Virus record (IMG/VR): IMGVR_UViG_3300009184_000003
Coordinates: 1-62,278 of that record
Length of the DNA: 62,278 bases
Direction: 5' to 3' (one strand)
Source: a virus
Of the stretch, positions 48,921 through 57,388 are shown piece by piece (position 1 is the first letter of the stretch; every line of letters starts with the position of its first letter). The notes below the pieces were generated by a model, which saw only the letters and a program-made list of their open reading frames with translations, had not been told where the DNA came from and made no database searches. The position numbers and the translations under genes are program-made.

Positions 48921-49087
48921 TGGCTACTAAACCTGGGCTCTATGCCAACATCCACGCCAAGCAAGAACGCATCGCTCGTCAAAAGGCAGCAGGAAAAACT
49001 CCTGAAAAAATGAGGACACCAGGCTCAAAAGGTGCTCCGACTAATGACGCGTTTAAGCAATCTGCTAAAACAGCAAGGAAAAAATAG
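48920..49087 (+). CDS. Conserved small phage protein, 55 aa
   Basis: A short ORF: MATKPGLYANIHAKQERIAR, then EKMRTPGSKGAPTNDAFKQS and TARKK. The pattern KxGLYANIHAKxxRI...EKMRxPGxKGAPT is one of the most common small phage proteins. ATG overlaps the upstream stop (TAATG). Function unknown. Confidence 0.9.
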   Translation: MATKPGLYANIHAKQERIARQKAAGKTPEKMRTPGSKGAPTNDAFKQSAKTARKK

Positions 49088-49089
49088 TC

Positions 49090-49251
49090 ATGCCAATTAA
49101 GTCAAAGTCTCAAGAGCGTTTAATGCAGGGTGTCGCGCATAGCCCAGAGTTTGCTAAAAAAGTAGGCATCAAGCAATCCGTGGGTAAGGAGTTTGTGGCT
49201 GCGGGTCCTGCAAAGAAAAAACTTCCTGAAAAAGTGACTAAGAAGAAATAA
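49090..49251 (+). CDS. Conserved small phage protein, 53 aa
   Basis: A short ORF: MPIKSKSQERLMQGVAHSPE, FAKKVGIKQSVGKEFVAAGP. The KSKSQxRLMQ(G/A)VAHxPxFAKKVGIxQSVGKEFV pattern is widespread in phages next to the previous gene. TAA overlaps the next ATG. Confidence 0.9.
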   Translation: MPIKSKSQERLMQGVAHSPEFAKKVGIKQSVGKEFVAAGPAKKKLPEKVTKKK

Positions 49252-50291
49252 TGGCCAGCGACTACACTAACACCTCTAACACAACGGCTCAGACCACCGT
49301 CACGGTGGATCAAATGATTCGTTTTGCTTATAAAGAGGCTGGCAAGTTGGCAGAGGAAATGACGCCAGAGTATGTTCAAGACATACGTCTGGCGTTGTGG
49401 TACATCCTGATTAATCTTTCAAATCGTGGTGTTAACCTGTGGTTGCTTGAGTACATCATGCAAGGATCAGAAGCGCAACAGCGCGAGTATCCTATGCCAC
49501 GCGGTACGGTGGACATTCGTATAGCCAACTATCGTTTGTGCACTCGTCCATCAGCTGCGTCAGATAATACGTCCGGCGCGTTCAATACGAACACACTAGA
49601 CTTGAATTATGTCATTGCTGCAGGTGGTTCGGCTAACGCGTATTACGGCGAGGCGTTTAGATTTTTGAGCGCTGGCTTTAACTGCGCCACGCTAAACACT
49701 ACACTGTTAGTTGACTACAGCTACGACAATATTACATGGACTAATTTAGCCAGTGTAACAAATAACGTAAACACTTGGGGCTACACGCAGATTGATGGTT
49801 CGCCTCAAGCAAACTTTTGGAGATTCCGTAATACAACAGCCTCGCCTATTACTGTGCGTGCGTTGTCGTTAGCGTCTCAACAGCAAGATATTCCCATGGC
49901 ACGATTGAATCGTGACAGCTACTTCAATCTACCAAATAAAGATTTCCCAAGTAATCGCGCGCTACAGTATTGGTTTGACCGCCAAGTAACCCCGATTGCT
50001 AACTTGTGGCCAGCACCACAAGACGCATTTCAGACGTTCCAATACATCATTGAAATGCAGCCTCAGGATGTTGGCAGGCTGACAAACGAGATCGCGGTAC
50101 CAGATCGTTGGATGCCTGCGATGCAAAAACAATTATCTGCTGCGGTAGCAAAGCTGCTTCCTGGTATTGATGAAAACAGAATTATGCGGCTATCTGCCGA
50201 AGCAAAAGAGTTGACGGTGACTGCAGAAGAAGAAGATAGAGATAAGTCGCCGATTTACTTTGCACCTAACATTTCGTACTACACAAAATAA
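49251..50291 (+). CDS. Head-tail/tail connector protein candidate, 346 aa
   Basis: N-terminal VDQMIRFAYKEAGKLAEEMT and DIRLALWYILINLSNRGVNL form an all-helical connector-like start. A beta-rich insertion (residues about 110-215) contains SYDNITWTNLASVTNNVNTW. The end returns to FDRQVTPIANLWPAPQDAFQ and EIAVPDRWMPAMQKQLSAAV. This is the layout of adaptor-like phage tail proteins, but the family is not certain. TAATG overlap with the previous gene. Confidence 0.72.
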   Translation: MASDYTNTSNTTAQTTVTVDQMIRFAYKEAGKLAEEMTPEYVQDIRLALWYILINLSNRGVNLWLLEYIMQGSEAQQREYPMPRGTVDIRIANYRLCTRPSAASDNTSGAFNTNTLDLNYVIAAGGSANAYYGEAFRFLSAGFNCATLNTTLLVDYSYDNITWTNLASVTNNVNTWGYTQIDGSPQANFWRFRNTTASPITVRALSLASQQQDIPMARLNRDSYFNLPNKDFPSNRALQYWFDRQVTPIANLWPAPQDAFQTFQYIIEMQPQDVGRLTNEIAVPDRWMPAMQKQLSAAVAKLLPGIDENRIMRLSAEAKELTVTAEEEDRDKSPIYFAPNISYYTK

Positions 50292-50306
50292 AAGGAGCCA
50301 CTAGAT

Positions 50307-51503
50307 ATGGCCGCCGCCAACTTTACGCCAATTAGTCTCTATTACAGTACAACAGCAGCCGCCGCGCCAACGTCTGGTAATTTAGTCAATGGTGAACTAG
50401 CTTTAAATATTACCGATGGCAAACTGTATTACAAGGATAACGCTGGGGTAGTTAAGTTGTTGGCGAGTAACGCTGCGACTACAAATGTCACGTCGCTCTC
50501 GTTTGGTACTACTGGCTTAACACCGAACACGGCCACCACTGGAGCCATAACAGTGGCAGGCACGTTAATTACGTCTAACGGCGGCACCGGTCTATCCACG
50601 TACACCGCAGGCGATTTGCTTTATTACGCTGCAGGGACGTTGCTATCTAAACTTGCTATTGGCACCGCTGGTCAAGTTTTAACATCAAGCGGTACAGCTC
50701 CTCAGTATGTAGCACAAAGCACTCTGTCAGTTGGATCTGCCACAACGGCTACAACGGCAACCAATGTAGCGGGTGGTGCAGCAGGATCCTTGATTTACCA
50801 AACAGCAGCTGCTACCACAACCACATTAGCGATAGGAACTGCCGGTCAAGTTTTAACATCAAGCGGAACAGCTCCTCAGTATGTGGCACAAAGCACTCTG
50901 TCAGTTGGATCTGCCACAACGGCCACAACGGCCACAACGGCCACAACGGCAACCAATGTGGCCGGTGGCACTATTGGTGCAATACTATATCAATCAGGGG
51001 CAGGCGCGTCTGCATTTTTATCTGGTAATACTGGCACTACGCCTCAATTTGTAACTTCTACAGGCACGGGTGTAGCAGCTCAAGCGCCAACATTAACAAG
51101 CTCCACTGGCACGGGCAATGTTGTACTAGCCACTTCACCCACAATTACTACCGGCACCTTTACTGGGTATACAGAAACTTCACCTGCATCAGTAACGGTT
51201 GGAACCGGAACTACTGCCATATCTGACGCTATTATTGATTCAGGCACAGTATTACGTTATACGTTGACTGCATCACAAGCAACTACATTTACTATGCCCA
51301 CTGCCACCGCGGGTAAGTCATTTGTGATGTTGCTGAAGCAGGCTGCGACCACTGGCAACGGTACGGCTACGTTTACTGGCGTTAAATGGGGTACCGCTGG
51401 TGCTCCGACTATTACTGCTACGGCTGGCAAGATGGATATTTTGACGTTTGTGGCTGACGGCGCGAATTGGTATGGATCAATCGCTCAAGGTTACACACCA
51501 TAA
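50307..51503 (+). CDS. Tail fibre-like protein, 398 aa
   Basis: N-terminus PISLYYSTTAAAAPTSGNLV, NGELALNITDGKLYYKDNAG is a standard phage fibre start. Two long direct repeats (about 50655-50760 and 50835-50950) encode SSGTAPQYVAQSTLSVG and TTATNVAGG. A beta-rich end follows. Trimeric fibre or appendage. Confidence 0.82.
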   Translation: MAAANFTPISLYYSTTAAAAPTSGNLVNGELALNITDGKLYYKDNAGVVKLLASNAATTNVTSLSFGTTGLTPNTATTGAITVAGTLITSNGGTGLSTYTAGDLLYYAAGTLLSKLAIGTAGQVLTSSGTAPQYVAQSTLSVGSATTATTATNVAGGAAGSLIYQTAAATTTTLAIGTAGQVLTSSGTAPQYVAQSTLSVGSATTATTATTATTATNVAGGTIGAILYQSGAGASAFLSGNTGTTPQFVTSTGTGVAAQAPTLTSSTGTGNVVLATSPTITTGTFTGYTETSPASVTVGTGTTAISDAIIDSGTVLRYTLTASQATTFTMPTATAGKSFVMLLKQAATTGNGTATFTGVKWGTAGAPTITATAGKMDILTFVADGANWYGSIAQGYTP

Positions 51504-51512
51504 GGAATATTG

Positions 51513-53549
51513 ATGTTTGCTTTTACTAAATTGATGCAAACAATGGTAGCGTCTGGTGCGGTAAATGACCCGTATTTTTATTTGAATACGTTATTGCTTA
51601 ATACGACTAGCACTAACCTTGCGCAAAACAATACGTTTCAAGATTCATCTAGTAATGGTTTTGCTGTATCTCGCGCCCCAACTACCGGCCCCCTTGCACC
51701 GACACAAGGCACATTTTCGCCGTACAGTCAGACGGGGTGGAGTAATTATTTTGCTGGTGATGGAAATTTTTTATCGCCAGCTGCAGGTAATGTTATATAT
51801 AACCCCGGAGCTACCGGTGCTTGGACATTTGAAACTTGGGTATATCCAATTGCATCTGGGTATTTTTATGGTGTTGGCACAACGGGCTCGGCAAATAGTA
51901 ATAGTATGGCTTGTGGATACAATGGCACTAGATTTATTTTTGCACAAAGTGGCGGTGGTTCACTTCAAGTAAACATAACGGCTTCAACTACGCAGCCCAT
52001 AAACAATTGGTACCACTATGCAGTTTCCAAAGACTCAAGTAATGTAATTCGTTTGTTTATTAATGGAGTAGAAAGAGGCACTGCAACACACAGCGGCCCA
52101 ATTAACTCTGGTAATCAACCAGTTATCAACGGATTAAATGATAATAATGGTTTAGGTAATAGTGGGGGTAGTTCTTATCTTTCAAATTTAAGATGGGTAA
52201 AGGGTGGCGCTTTATATACCAGTAATTTTACGCCACCAACAAGTCCTTTGACTACTACGGTTAGCGCAGGCACTTGTAACCTATTGTTTGCGCAATCTAA
52301 TAGGTTTGTTGATAACAGTACAACTAATGCTGTTTTTTCTCCAACTGGCACACCATCCGTACAAGTCTTTTCACCATTCGCGCCTACTGTTGCATACAGC
52401 ACAAACACAATTGGTGGCAGTGGATATTTTAATGGTTCGGGGAATTATTTAACTGTCGGTGCTACAGCCCCAACTTTAAATTTTGGAACGGGGGATTTTA
52501 CTGTTGAGTGTTGGATATACCCTACTGCTGATGCGGCAACACAAAAAATTTATGACTTTAGGTCAACAATAGGTGCTGTTGGTTTTAATTTACAGCGAGT
52601 ATCAGGTTCACTAATACAATTCAATAACAGCGTTACTGTTGTTCAATCTACGAATTTAGCTCCACTTAATGCGTGGACTCATATTGTTGCTTCTAGGGTA
52701 TCTGGAAATTCTAGGTTATTTATTAATGGGGTATTGCAAGGAACTGCTGTGGCGGATACGGCAACGTATGTAAATGGCACTAATAGACCAGTTATAGGGG
52801 TTAGAGGAACCAACACAAGCACTGATAGTTTTACTGGGTACATAACAACGGCTAAAGTAGTTATCGGTTCGGGGGTTACATCAGTTACAGTTCCAACGTC
52901 GCCGTCAACATCCTCTGGTTCTAATTTATACTTAGGCTTTACCAACGCTAATATTTATGATGTCACTGCTAAGAATGTTTTAGAGACTGTAGCAGATGCA
53001 AAAGTAAGTACGGCGCAGGCTAAGTTTGGTACTACGTCGATGGCGTTTGATGGAACAGGAGATTATTTATTAATTCCTGATTCTCGTATTCAGCAATTAG
53101 GAACTGGTGATTTTACTATTGATGGTTGGTTCTTTTTAAGTACGGCTGGCGTTGCTTATGGTCTTGTAAGTAAAGGAGCTACTACAACAACAGGCTGGTC
53201 AGTAAACGTAACTTCTGGCAATAGGATTCAATTTAGTTATAGCGCAACTAGTCTTCCTGGGACTGTAACTACTTTGGCTTCAGGTACGTGGTATTACTTT
53301 GCTGTTGTAAGGTCGGGAAGTGCAGTAGGTAACTTAAAATTGTATTTAGGAACAGCAGGGTCAACAACTCTTGAAGCAACAAGTGCTGGAGCTGTAACAG
53401 ATGACTTTACCCAGACAAATCCTATGTATGTTGCTGCTAATAGAACAGGCGGCGCTGTTTTGAGTGGTTATCTTGAAGAAATTCGCATTACAAAAGGTTT
53501 TGCAAGAGACGTAACCACTGTCCCAACCGCACCATTTTCAGTTCAATAG
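51513..53549 (+). CDS. LamG-domain fibre/adhesin protein, 678 aa
   Basis: ATG at 51513 with AAGGAATATTG upstream (TTG one codon before is less likely). Three concanavalin-like (LamG) domains: around residues 80-250 (GAWTFETWVYP ... NNWYHYAVSKDSSNVIRLFI), 300-470 (GDFTVECWIYPTAD ... LNAWTHIVASR) and 495-670 (GDFTIDGWFFLSTAG ... SGTWYYFAVVRSG). These domains bind sugars or proteins, so this is probably a receptor-binding appendage. Confidence 0.88.
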   Translation: MFAFTKLMQTMVASGAVNDPYFYLNTLLLNTTSTNLAQNNTFQDSSSNGFAVSRAPTTGPLAPTQGTFSPYSQTGWSNYFAGDGNFLSPAAGNVIYNPGATGAWTFETWVYPIASGYFYGVGTTGSANSNSMACGYNGTRFIFAQSGGGSLQVNITASTTQPINNWYHYAVSKDSSNVIRLFINGVERGTATHSGPINSGNQPVINGLNDNNGLGNSGGSSYLSNLRWVKGGALYTSNFTPPTSPLTTTVSAGTCNLLFAQSNRFVDNSTTNAVFSPTGTPSVQVFSPFAPTVAYSTNTIGGSGYFNGSGNYLTVGATAPTLNFGTGDFTVECWIYPTADAATQKIYDFRSTIGAVGFNLQRVSGSLIQFNNSVTVVQSTNLAPLNAWTHIVASRVSGNSRLFINGVLQGTAVADTATYVNGTNRPVIGVRGTNTSTDSFTGYITTAKVVIGSGVTSVTVPTSPSTSSGSNLYLGFTNANIYDVTAKNVLETVADAKVSTAQAKFGTTSMAFDGTGDYLLIPDSRIQQLGTGDFTIDGWFFLSTAGVAYGLVSKGATTTTGWSVNVTSGNRIQFSYSATSLPGTVTTLASGTWYYFAVVRSGSAVGNLKLYLGTAGSTTLEATSAGAVTDDFTQTNPMYVAANRTGGAVLSGYLEEIRITKGFARDVTTVPTAPFSVQ

Positions 53550-53556
53550 GTGACGT

Positions 53557-53772
53557 ATGCTTTACTCTAAAAACGGTTCTATACCTGGTACAGAAACCGA
53601 TGGCACAGAAGGTTGGATTGAGGTTCCTGATGCGCCTACTGCTGCTGAAGGACAAGAAGTTATTTGGTGTTTCCCTCCAGGATGGATTGTTCGTGATGTC
53701 ATGCCCCCACAAAGAGAGGGCTATCGTTGGGCACACTACATAGACGCTGGGTGGGTTGAATACAGTGAGTAA
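53557..53772 (+). CDS. Small hypothetical protein, 71 aa
   Basis: MLYSKNGSIPGTETDGTEGW and PPGWIVRDVMPPQREGYRWA, Trp/Pro-rich. Similar small proteins follow fibre genes in other phages and may be chaperones or tip adapters; unproven. Confidence 0.78.
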   Translation: MLYSKNGSIPGTETDGTEGWIEVPDAPTAAEGQEVIWCFPPGWIVRDVMPPQREGYRWAHYIDAGWVEYSE

Positions 53773-53777
53773 ACAAA

Positions 53778-54389
53778 ATTGATCCGCTCACCATCCTCGC
53801 CGCTGCAAAATTGGCTGCAAGTGCGATTAAGCAAGGATGCGAATTGTATCAGTCTGCAAAAGCCGATGGCATGGAGCTGGTCGATGCCTACGGTAAAGTC
53901 AAGGACGTTGTTGCCGACATTAGCGGCCACCTCGGAAACTTTTTTAAAGCGCACGAACAGTTAGAGAAGCACGTACACGAAGAAGAATTAAAGACTAAGA
54001 AAGTTCGCGATCCAGAGCTATCTGTTAACCAAGAAGCCTTTAACAGAATCATGGCTCAAAAAGAAATGCAGCGGTTAGAAACAGAACTGCGCGAGACCCT
54101 CGTGTATTCGGCACCGCGAGAATTGGGCGCAATTTGGACAGAATTTGAAGTAATGCGCGACAGGGTTAAAGCAGAACGCGCTGAAGTGCAGCGGCAAGAA
54201 CTACTAAAGCAACAGGCGGCTGAATGGCGACGGGCAAATATAAAAAGAAAAATCGCGGAACAGATGACATCAATTCTCGCGGTTCTGTTCATAATGTTAT
54301 GGTTCGTATGGGTAATGATACTGATAAGAACGAGCGCGACGTACCGTGGAGTTTACTCGTCGCCTTGGTGGTCGTGTGTCTTATGCTAG
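53778..54389 (+). CDS. Coiled-coil membrane protein, possible AUU start
   Basis: About 203 aa if the ATT at 53778 is used (reads I-DPLTILAAAKLAASAIKQG), or 192 aa from TTG 53811. The MDPLTI..AA...A..AI..G start is typical of a phage protein family, so the ATT site is plausible; GTGAG lies 7 bases before it. The middle is coiled coil (residues about 55-160), and a C-terminal hydrophobic helix (ILAVLFIMLWFVWVMILI) overlaps the next gene. In a lysis region; possible spanin-type protein. Confidence 0.7.
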   Translation: MDPLTILAAAKLAASAIKQGCELYQSAKADGMELVDAYGKVKDVVADISGHLGNFFKAHEQLEKHVHEEELKTKKVRDPELSVNQEAFNRIMAQKEMQRLETELRETLVYSAPRELGAIWTEFEVMRDRVKAERAEVQRQELLKQQAAEWRRANIKRKIAEQMTSILAVLFIMLWFVWVMILIRTSATYRGVYSSPWWSCVLC

Positions 54390-54511
54390 TCCTCGTGTTG
54401 CCTGTGATGGCCATTATGTACGGCGACATGGTTTCAGCAACAGAAGCCGCAATCGTTGAGACACGCAAGATGAAAGAACTACGACTAAAACTTCTAACTG
54501 AAGGACAATAA
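54224..54511 (+). CDS. Single-span membrane protein, 95 aa, overlapping the previous gene
   Basis: ATG at 54224 overlaps the coiled-coil gene by 166 nt in another frame; a later ATG at 54308 (MGNDTDKNERDVPWSLLVAL) would reduce the overlap to 82 nt. The hydrophobic segment is LLVALVVVCLMLVLVLPVMA. It lies directly before the holin, with ATAATG overlap, so lysis is the likely process. Confidence 0.7.
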   Translation: MATGKYKKKNRGTDDINSRGSVHNVMVRMGNDTDKNERDVPWSLLVALVVVCLMLVLVLPVMAIMYGDMVSATEAAIVETRKMKELRLKLLTEGQ

Positions 54512-54996
54512 TGCTTACCCTACTATCTACCTTTATCTCTTTCCTGTCCGGTGGCCTTCCTAAGCTACTGGATTTCTTCCAAGACAAGCAGGACAAGAAG
54601 CACGAACTGGCACTAGCCCAGTTGCAGATACAGATGCAGATGGAGCTGCAAAAGGCAGGTTTTCAAGCACAAGAGCACATTGAAGAGATCCATACAGAGC
54701 AGCTACAGATCCAGACCCAAGCAGCCGAACGGCAGGCACTTTACGCCCACGACGTAGCCATCGGTCAGGGCGCCAGTCAGTGGGTAATTGATGCACGTGC
54801 GATGGTCAGACCAACGATTACTTATGGGTTATTCTTTTTATTAGTGGGTGTAGATATCGCTGGTATCTGGTACGCGTGGACGATGAACGTGCCTTTTAAA
54901 GAAATGATCGACCAAATTTGGGATTCTGATACCCAGCTAATTTGGGCATCAGTGATCGCATTCTGGTTTGGAACACAGGCTTTTAGTAAGAAATGA
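54511..54996 (+). CDS. Holin, GTA_holin_3TM-like
   Basis: 161 aa. An amphipathic start (LLSTFISFLSGGLPKLLDFF), a Gln/Glu-rich coiled coil (residues about 30-75), then two hydrophobic helices (PTITYGLFFLLVGVDIAGIW and TQLIWASVIAFWFGTQAF). This fits the gene-transfer-agent-type three-helix holins. Followed immediately by the second lysozyme. Confidence 0.85.
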   Translation: MLTLLSTFISFLSGGLPKLLDFFQDKQDKKHELALAQLQIQMQMELQKAGFQAQEHIEEIHTEQLQIQTQAAERQALYAHDVAIGQGASQWVIDARAMVRPTITYGLFFLLVGVDIAGIWYAWTMNVPFKEMIDQIWDSDTQLIWASVIAFWFGTQAFSKK

Positions 54997-55490
54997 ACAT
55001 CTCACCAAGGGGCCGCAAGGCCCTAGCTCATCATGAGGGTGTACGTAAGAAGCCGTACCTTGATAGCGTACTTCTCTGGACGACTGGTGTTGGCCACTTG
55101 ATAGCACCGATTGAGCACCAGAAGATGACCTTGGATGAGCGTAAGGCTGCGAAGGCCGCAGGCAAACTGCCCTGCCCTCCTGAATGGAATAGGACGCTAA
55201 CTGATGACGAAGTGGATAAGATACTGCAGGACGATCTACGTCGGTTTGAGCGCGGCGTTTTACGTTATTGTCCTGGTGGCCTTACTCAAGGGCGCTTTGA
55301 CGCGCTCTGCTCTTTTGCGTTCAACGTCGGACTGGGAGGACTTCAAAAATCTTCTATTAGACAGTGCCACAATAGGGGCGACTATGAGGGCGCAGCCAAT
55401 GCCTTTTTGAAGTATAGGATGGCTGGCGGTAAAGTTTTTAGGGGCCTAGAAATCAGGCGTAATGATGAACGAGCAATGTACCTAGGATAA
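54993..55490 (+). CDS. Lysozyme (GH24), second copy
   Basis: 165 aa. HHEGVRKKPYLDSVLLWTTG gives the catalytic Glu15-Asp24-Thr30 spacing of T4-type lysozymes. LTDDEVDKILQDDLRRFERG, FDALCSFAFNVGLGGLQKSS and ends RRNDERAMYLG are typical. No signal peptide, so it depends on the holin for export. ATGA overlap with the holin gene. Confidence 0.93.
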   Translation: MNISPRGRKALAHHEGVRKKPYLDSVLLWTTGVGHLIAPIEHQKMTLDERKAAKAAGKLPCPPEWNRTLTDDEVDKILQDDLRRFERGVLRYCPGGLTQGRFDALCSFAFNVGLGGLQKSSIRQCHNRGDYEGAANAFLKYRMAGGKVFRGLEIRRNDERAMYLG

Positions 55491-55493
55491 AAA

Positions 55494-56111
55494 ATGGCAG
55501 CTGAGGCAATGACCTATGACAGCCTTGTAGAGGACGTCATAAAGTATAGCGAAAGGGATGACGAAAACTTCGTCAATCAAATACCCCGCCTGATCATGAT
55601 GGCGGAGCAGGCCATTGCGGCTGAGATTAAAACACTCATGCAGTTGAACGTGGTTAACACTACGGTGCTGGCCAACAACGCGGTGCTACAAAAACCAGCA
55701 CGCTGGCGCAAGACGACCAGCATGAAAATTAATGGTCAGCCGGTGATGTTAAAGTCAATGGACTACGTTTCAATGTACCAATCTGAATCCGTCCCCGGCG
55801 TGCCACTTTACTACGGCGACTATGACTACGACCACTGGGCACTGGCACCAGTTCCGGCTACAACGTATCCGCTACAAATTATTTACTACAGCAGAATTCA
55901 GCCGCTAGACATAACCAATCAGGAAAATCTCTTGACGCGCGAGGCACCACAGGCGCTTTTGTTTGGTACGCTGCTACAAGCTCAGGGCTACTTGAAGAAT
56001 CAAGAGAAGCTCATGGTTTGGAAAAGTTTTTACACTGACGCTATTGCAGCGTTAAAAACTGAAGATCAAAAACGCATGATTGATAGAAATACTGTGAGGC
56101 CAGAACCATGA
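55494..56111 (+). CDS. SU10-type adaptor protein
   Basis: 205 aa. MTYDSLVEDVIKYSERDDEN, FVNQIPRLIMMAEQAIAAEI, LQKPARWRKTTSMKI and QENLLTREAPQALLFGTLLQ with PFLKN-like GYLKNQEKLMVWKS are the pattern of phage adaptor proteins that sit between portal and tail. Stop overlaps the next start (ATGA). Confidence 0.85.
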   Translation: MAAEAMTYDSLVEDVIKYSERDDENFVNQIPRLIMMAEQAIAAEIKTLMQLNVVNTTVLANNAVLQKPARWRKTTSMKINGQPVMLKSMDYVSMYQSESVPGVPLYYGDYDYDHWALAPVPATTYPLQIIYYSRIQPLDITNQENLLTREAPQALLFGTLLQAQGYLKNQEKLMVWKSFYTDAIAALKTEDQKRMIDRNTVRPEP

Positions 56112-57388
56112 CAATTTTCGTATCCCCCTTTACAGGGGACGTAATCCAACCGACAGATGTAAGCTACGCATCGGTTTCATTTAGTGCCAACGTGCAACTG
56201 TACTGGCCGCAGTACATCGCTACTAGTGGTCAGCAGGTGGCCGCGCGTATCATGGAGTTCACGGCGACAGCGGCGGGGCTCTCTGTCTTTCTGCCTAACG
56301 CACAACAGACCTCGGTGGGACAAGATATTTTGATCCGCAACACTGGAGCCAATTCGTTTGTCGTCAATCGTTTTGGTGGTGGCGGATCATTTACTGTAGC
56401 CGCAGGCCAATCGTTTTACACCTACCTGATAGACAACACGACAACCGCAGGCATATGGGCCGTGTTGCAGTTTGGCACTGGCACCTCTTCAGCTGATGCC
56501 AACACACTAGCGGGTGTGAGTACAGCAGCCATTGCAGGCAAACTTGAGGCGGCGTTTGTCACTTCCGAGTACAGCTCATCAGCACCCACAATTACTGATA
56601 GTCAACGCGGCAACTGCTTGGTGTGGACTGGCGGTTTATCTACCTGGACACTTCCACCAGTAACACAGCTTTCTACTGGGTGGTTCATTCTTGTTCGTAA
56701 TAACGGAACGGGTGCGTTAACTATCGCAACCTCTGCAGTCGGTTCAACAATTGACGGACTAGTAAATATTGTGTTGCCCTTGGGTGACTCGTGTTTTATT
56801 TGCGTCAATCGTGATTTAGCAAAACAAGACTTTTTTACAGTGGGTCGTGCAAGACCAAACAGCTTGACGTTTACCTCCGCAACGTATGACGTGGATACCA
56901 TTGTTGGTGCTACGTATAGTTTGGTAAGTAACACGCCAATCATTCAGCGATACACCGCGTTGAGTGGGAGTCGCACTACTTCGCTACTAATTCAATTGCC
57001 TGCGGTTACGCAAGTTTACTACCTTATAAATAACACCAATCAAAGCGGGTACAACATTAATTTTCAAGTTCAAGGCAGTAGTCAGGCTCCAATTGCACTG
57101 ACTAACGCAAGTCAAGTTATTATGTTGAGTGATGGTAACTATCTTTACCCGTTAAACCAGTCTTCTACAGGACAGCAAACTGTTGCAGATGGAACTGTGG
57201 CGGCACCAGCCTACTCATTTTTATCCGACAGCACAACGGGTATGTACTTAGCCAACCCCACACAGCTAGGGTTTTCTACCGGTGGCGTAAACATTTTGAC
57301 GTTGGATGCGTCAGGGGGTGCAGGTAATTTTGTATCTCGTTTTGTGGGTCGAGTGCAGGCCACATTAATTGCAGGCGGGACATTCTAA
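56108..57388 (+). CDS. Tail fibre-like protein, 426 aa
   Basis: Beta-rich, with repeated folds around FLPNAQQTSVGQDILIRNTG, SSAPTITDSQRGNCLVWTGG and a C-terminal FLSDSTTGMYLANPTQLGFS then GGVNILTLDASGG. The last part is the phage tail-fibre/baseplate tip motif (SDSTTGMY...). Coupled to the adaptor gene and directly before the nozzle candidate. Confidence 0.8.
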   Translation: MTIFVSPFTGDVIQPTDVSYASVSFSANVQLYWPQYIATSGQQVAARIMEFTATAAGLSVFLPNAQQTSVGQDILIRNTGANSFVVNRFGGGGSFTVAAGQSFYTYLIDNTTTAGIWAVLQFGTGTSSADANTLAGVSTAAIAGKLEAAFVTSEYSSSAPTITDSQRGNCLVWTGGLSTWTLPPVTQLSTGWFILVRNNGTGALTIATSAVGSTIDGLVNIVLPLGDSCFICVNRDLAKQDFFTVGRARPNSLTFTSATYDVDTIVGATYSLVSNTPIIQRYTALSGSRTTSLLIQLPAVTQVYYLINNTNQSGYNINFQVQGSSQAPIALTNASQVIMLSDGNYLYPLNQSSTGQQTVADGTVAAPAYSFLSDSTTGMYLANPTQLGFSTGGVNILTLDASGGAGNFVSRFVGRVQATLIAGGTF

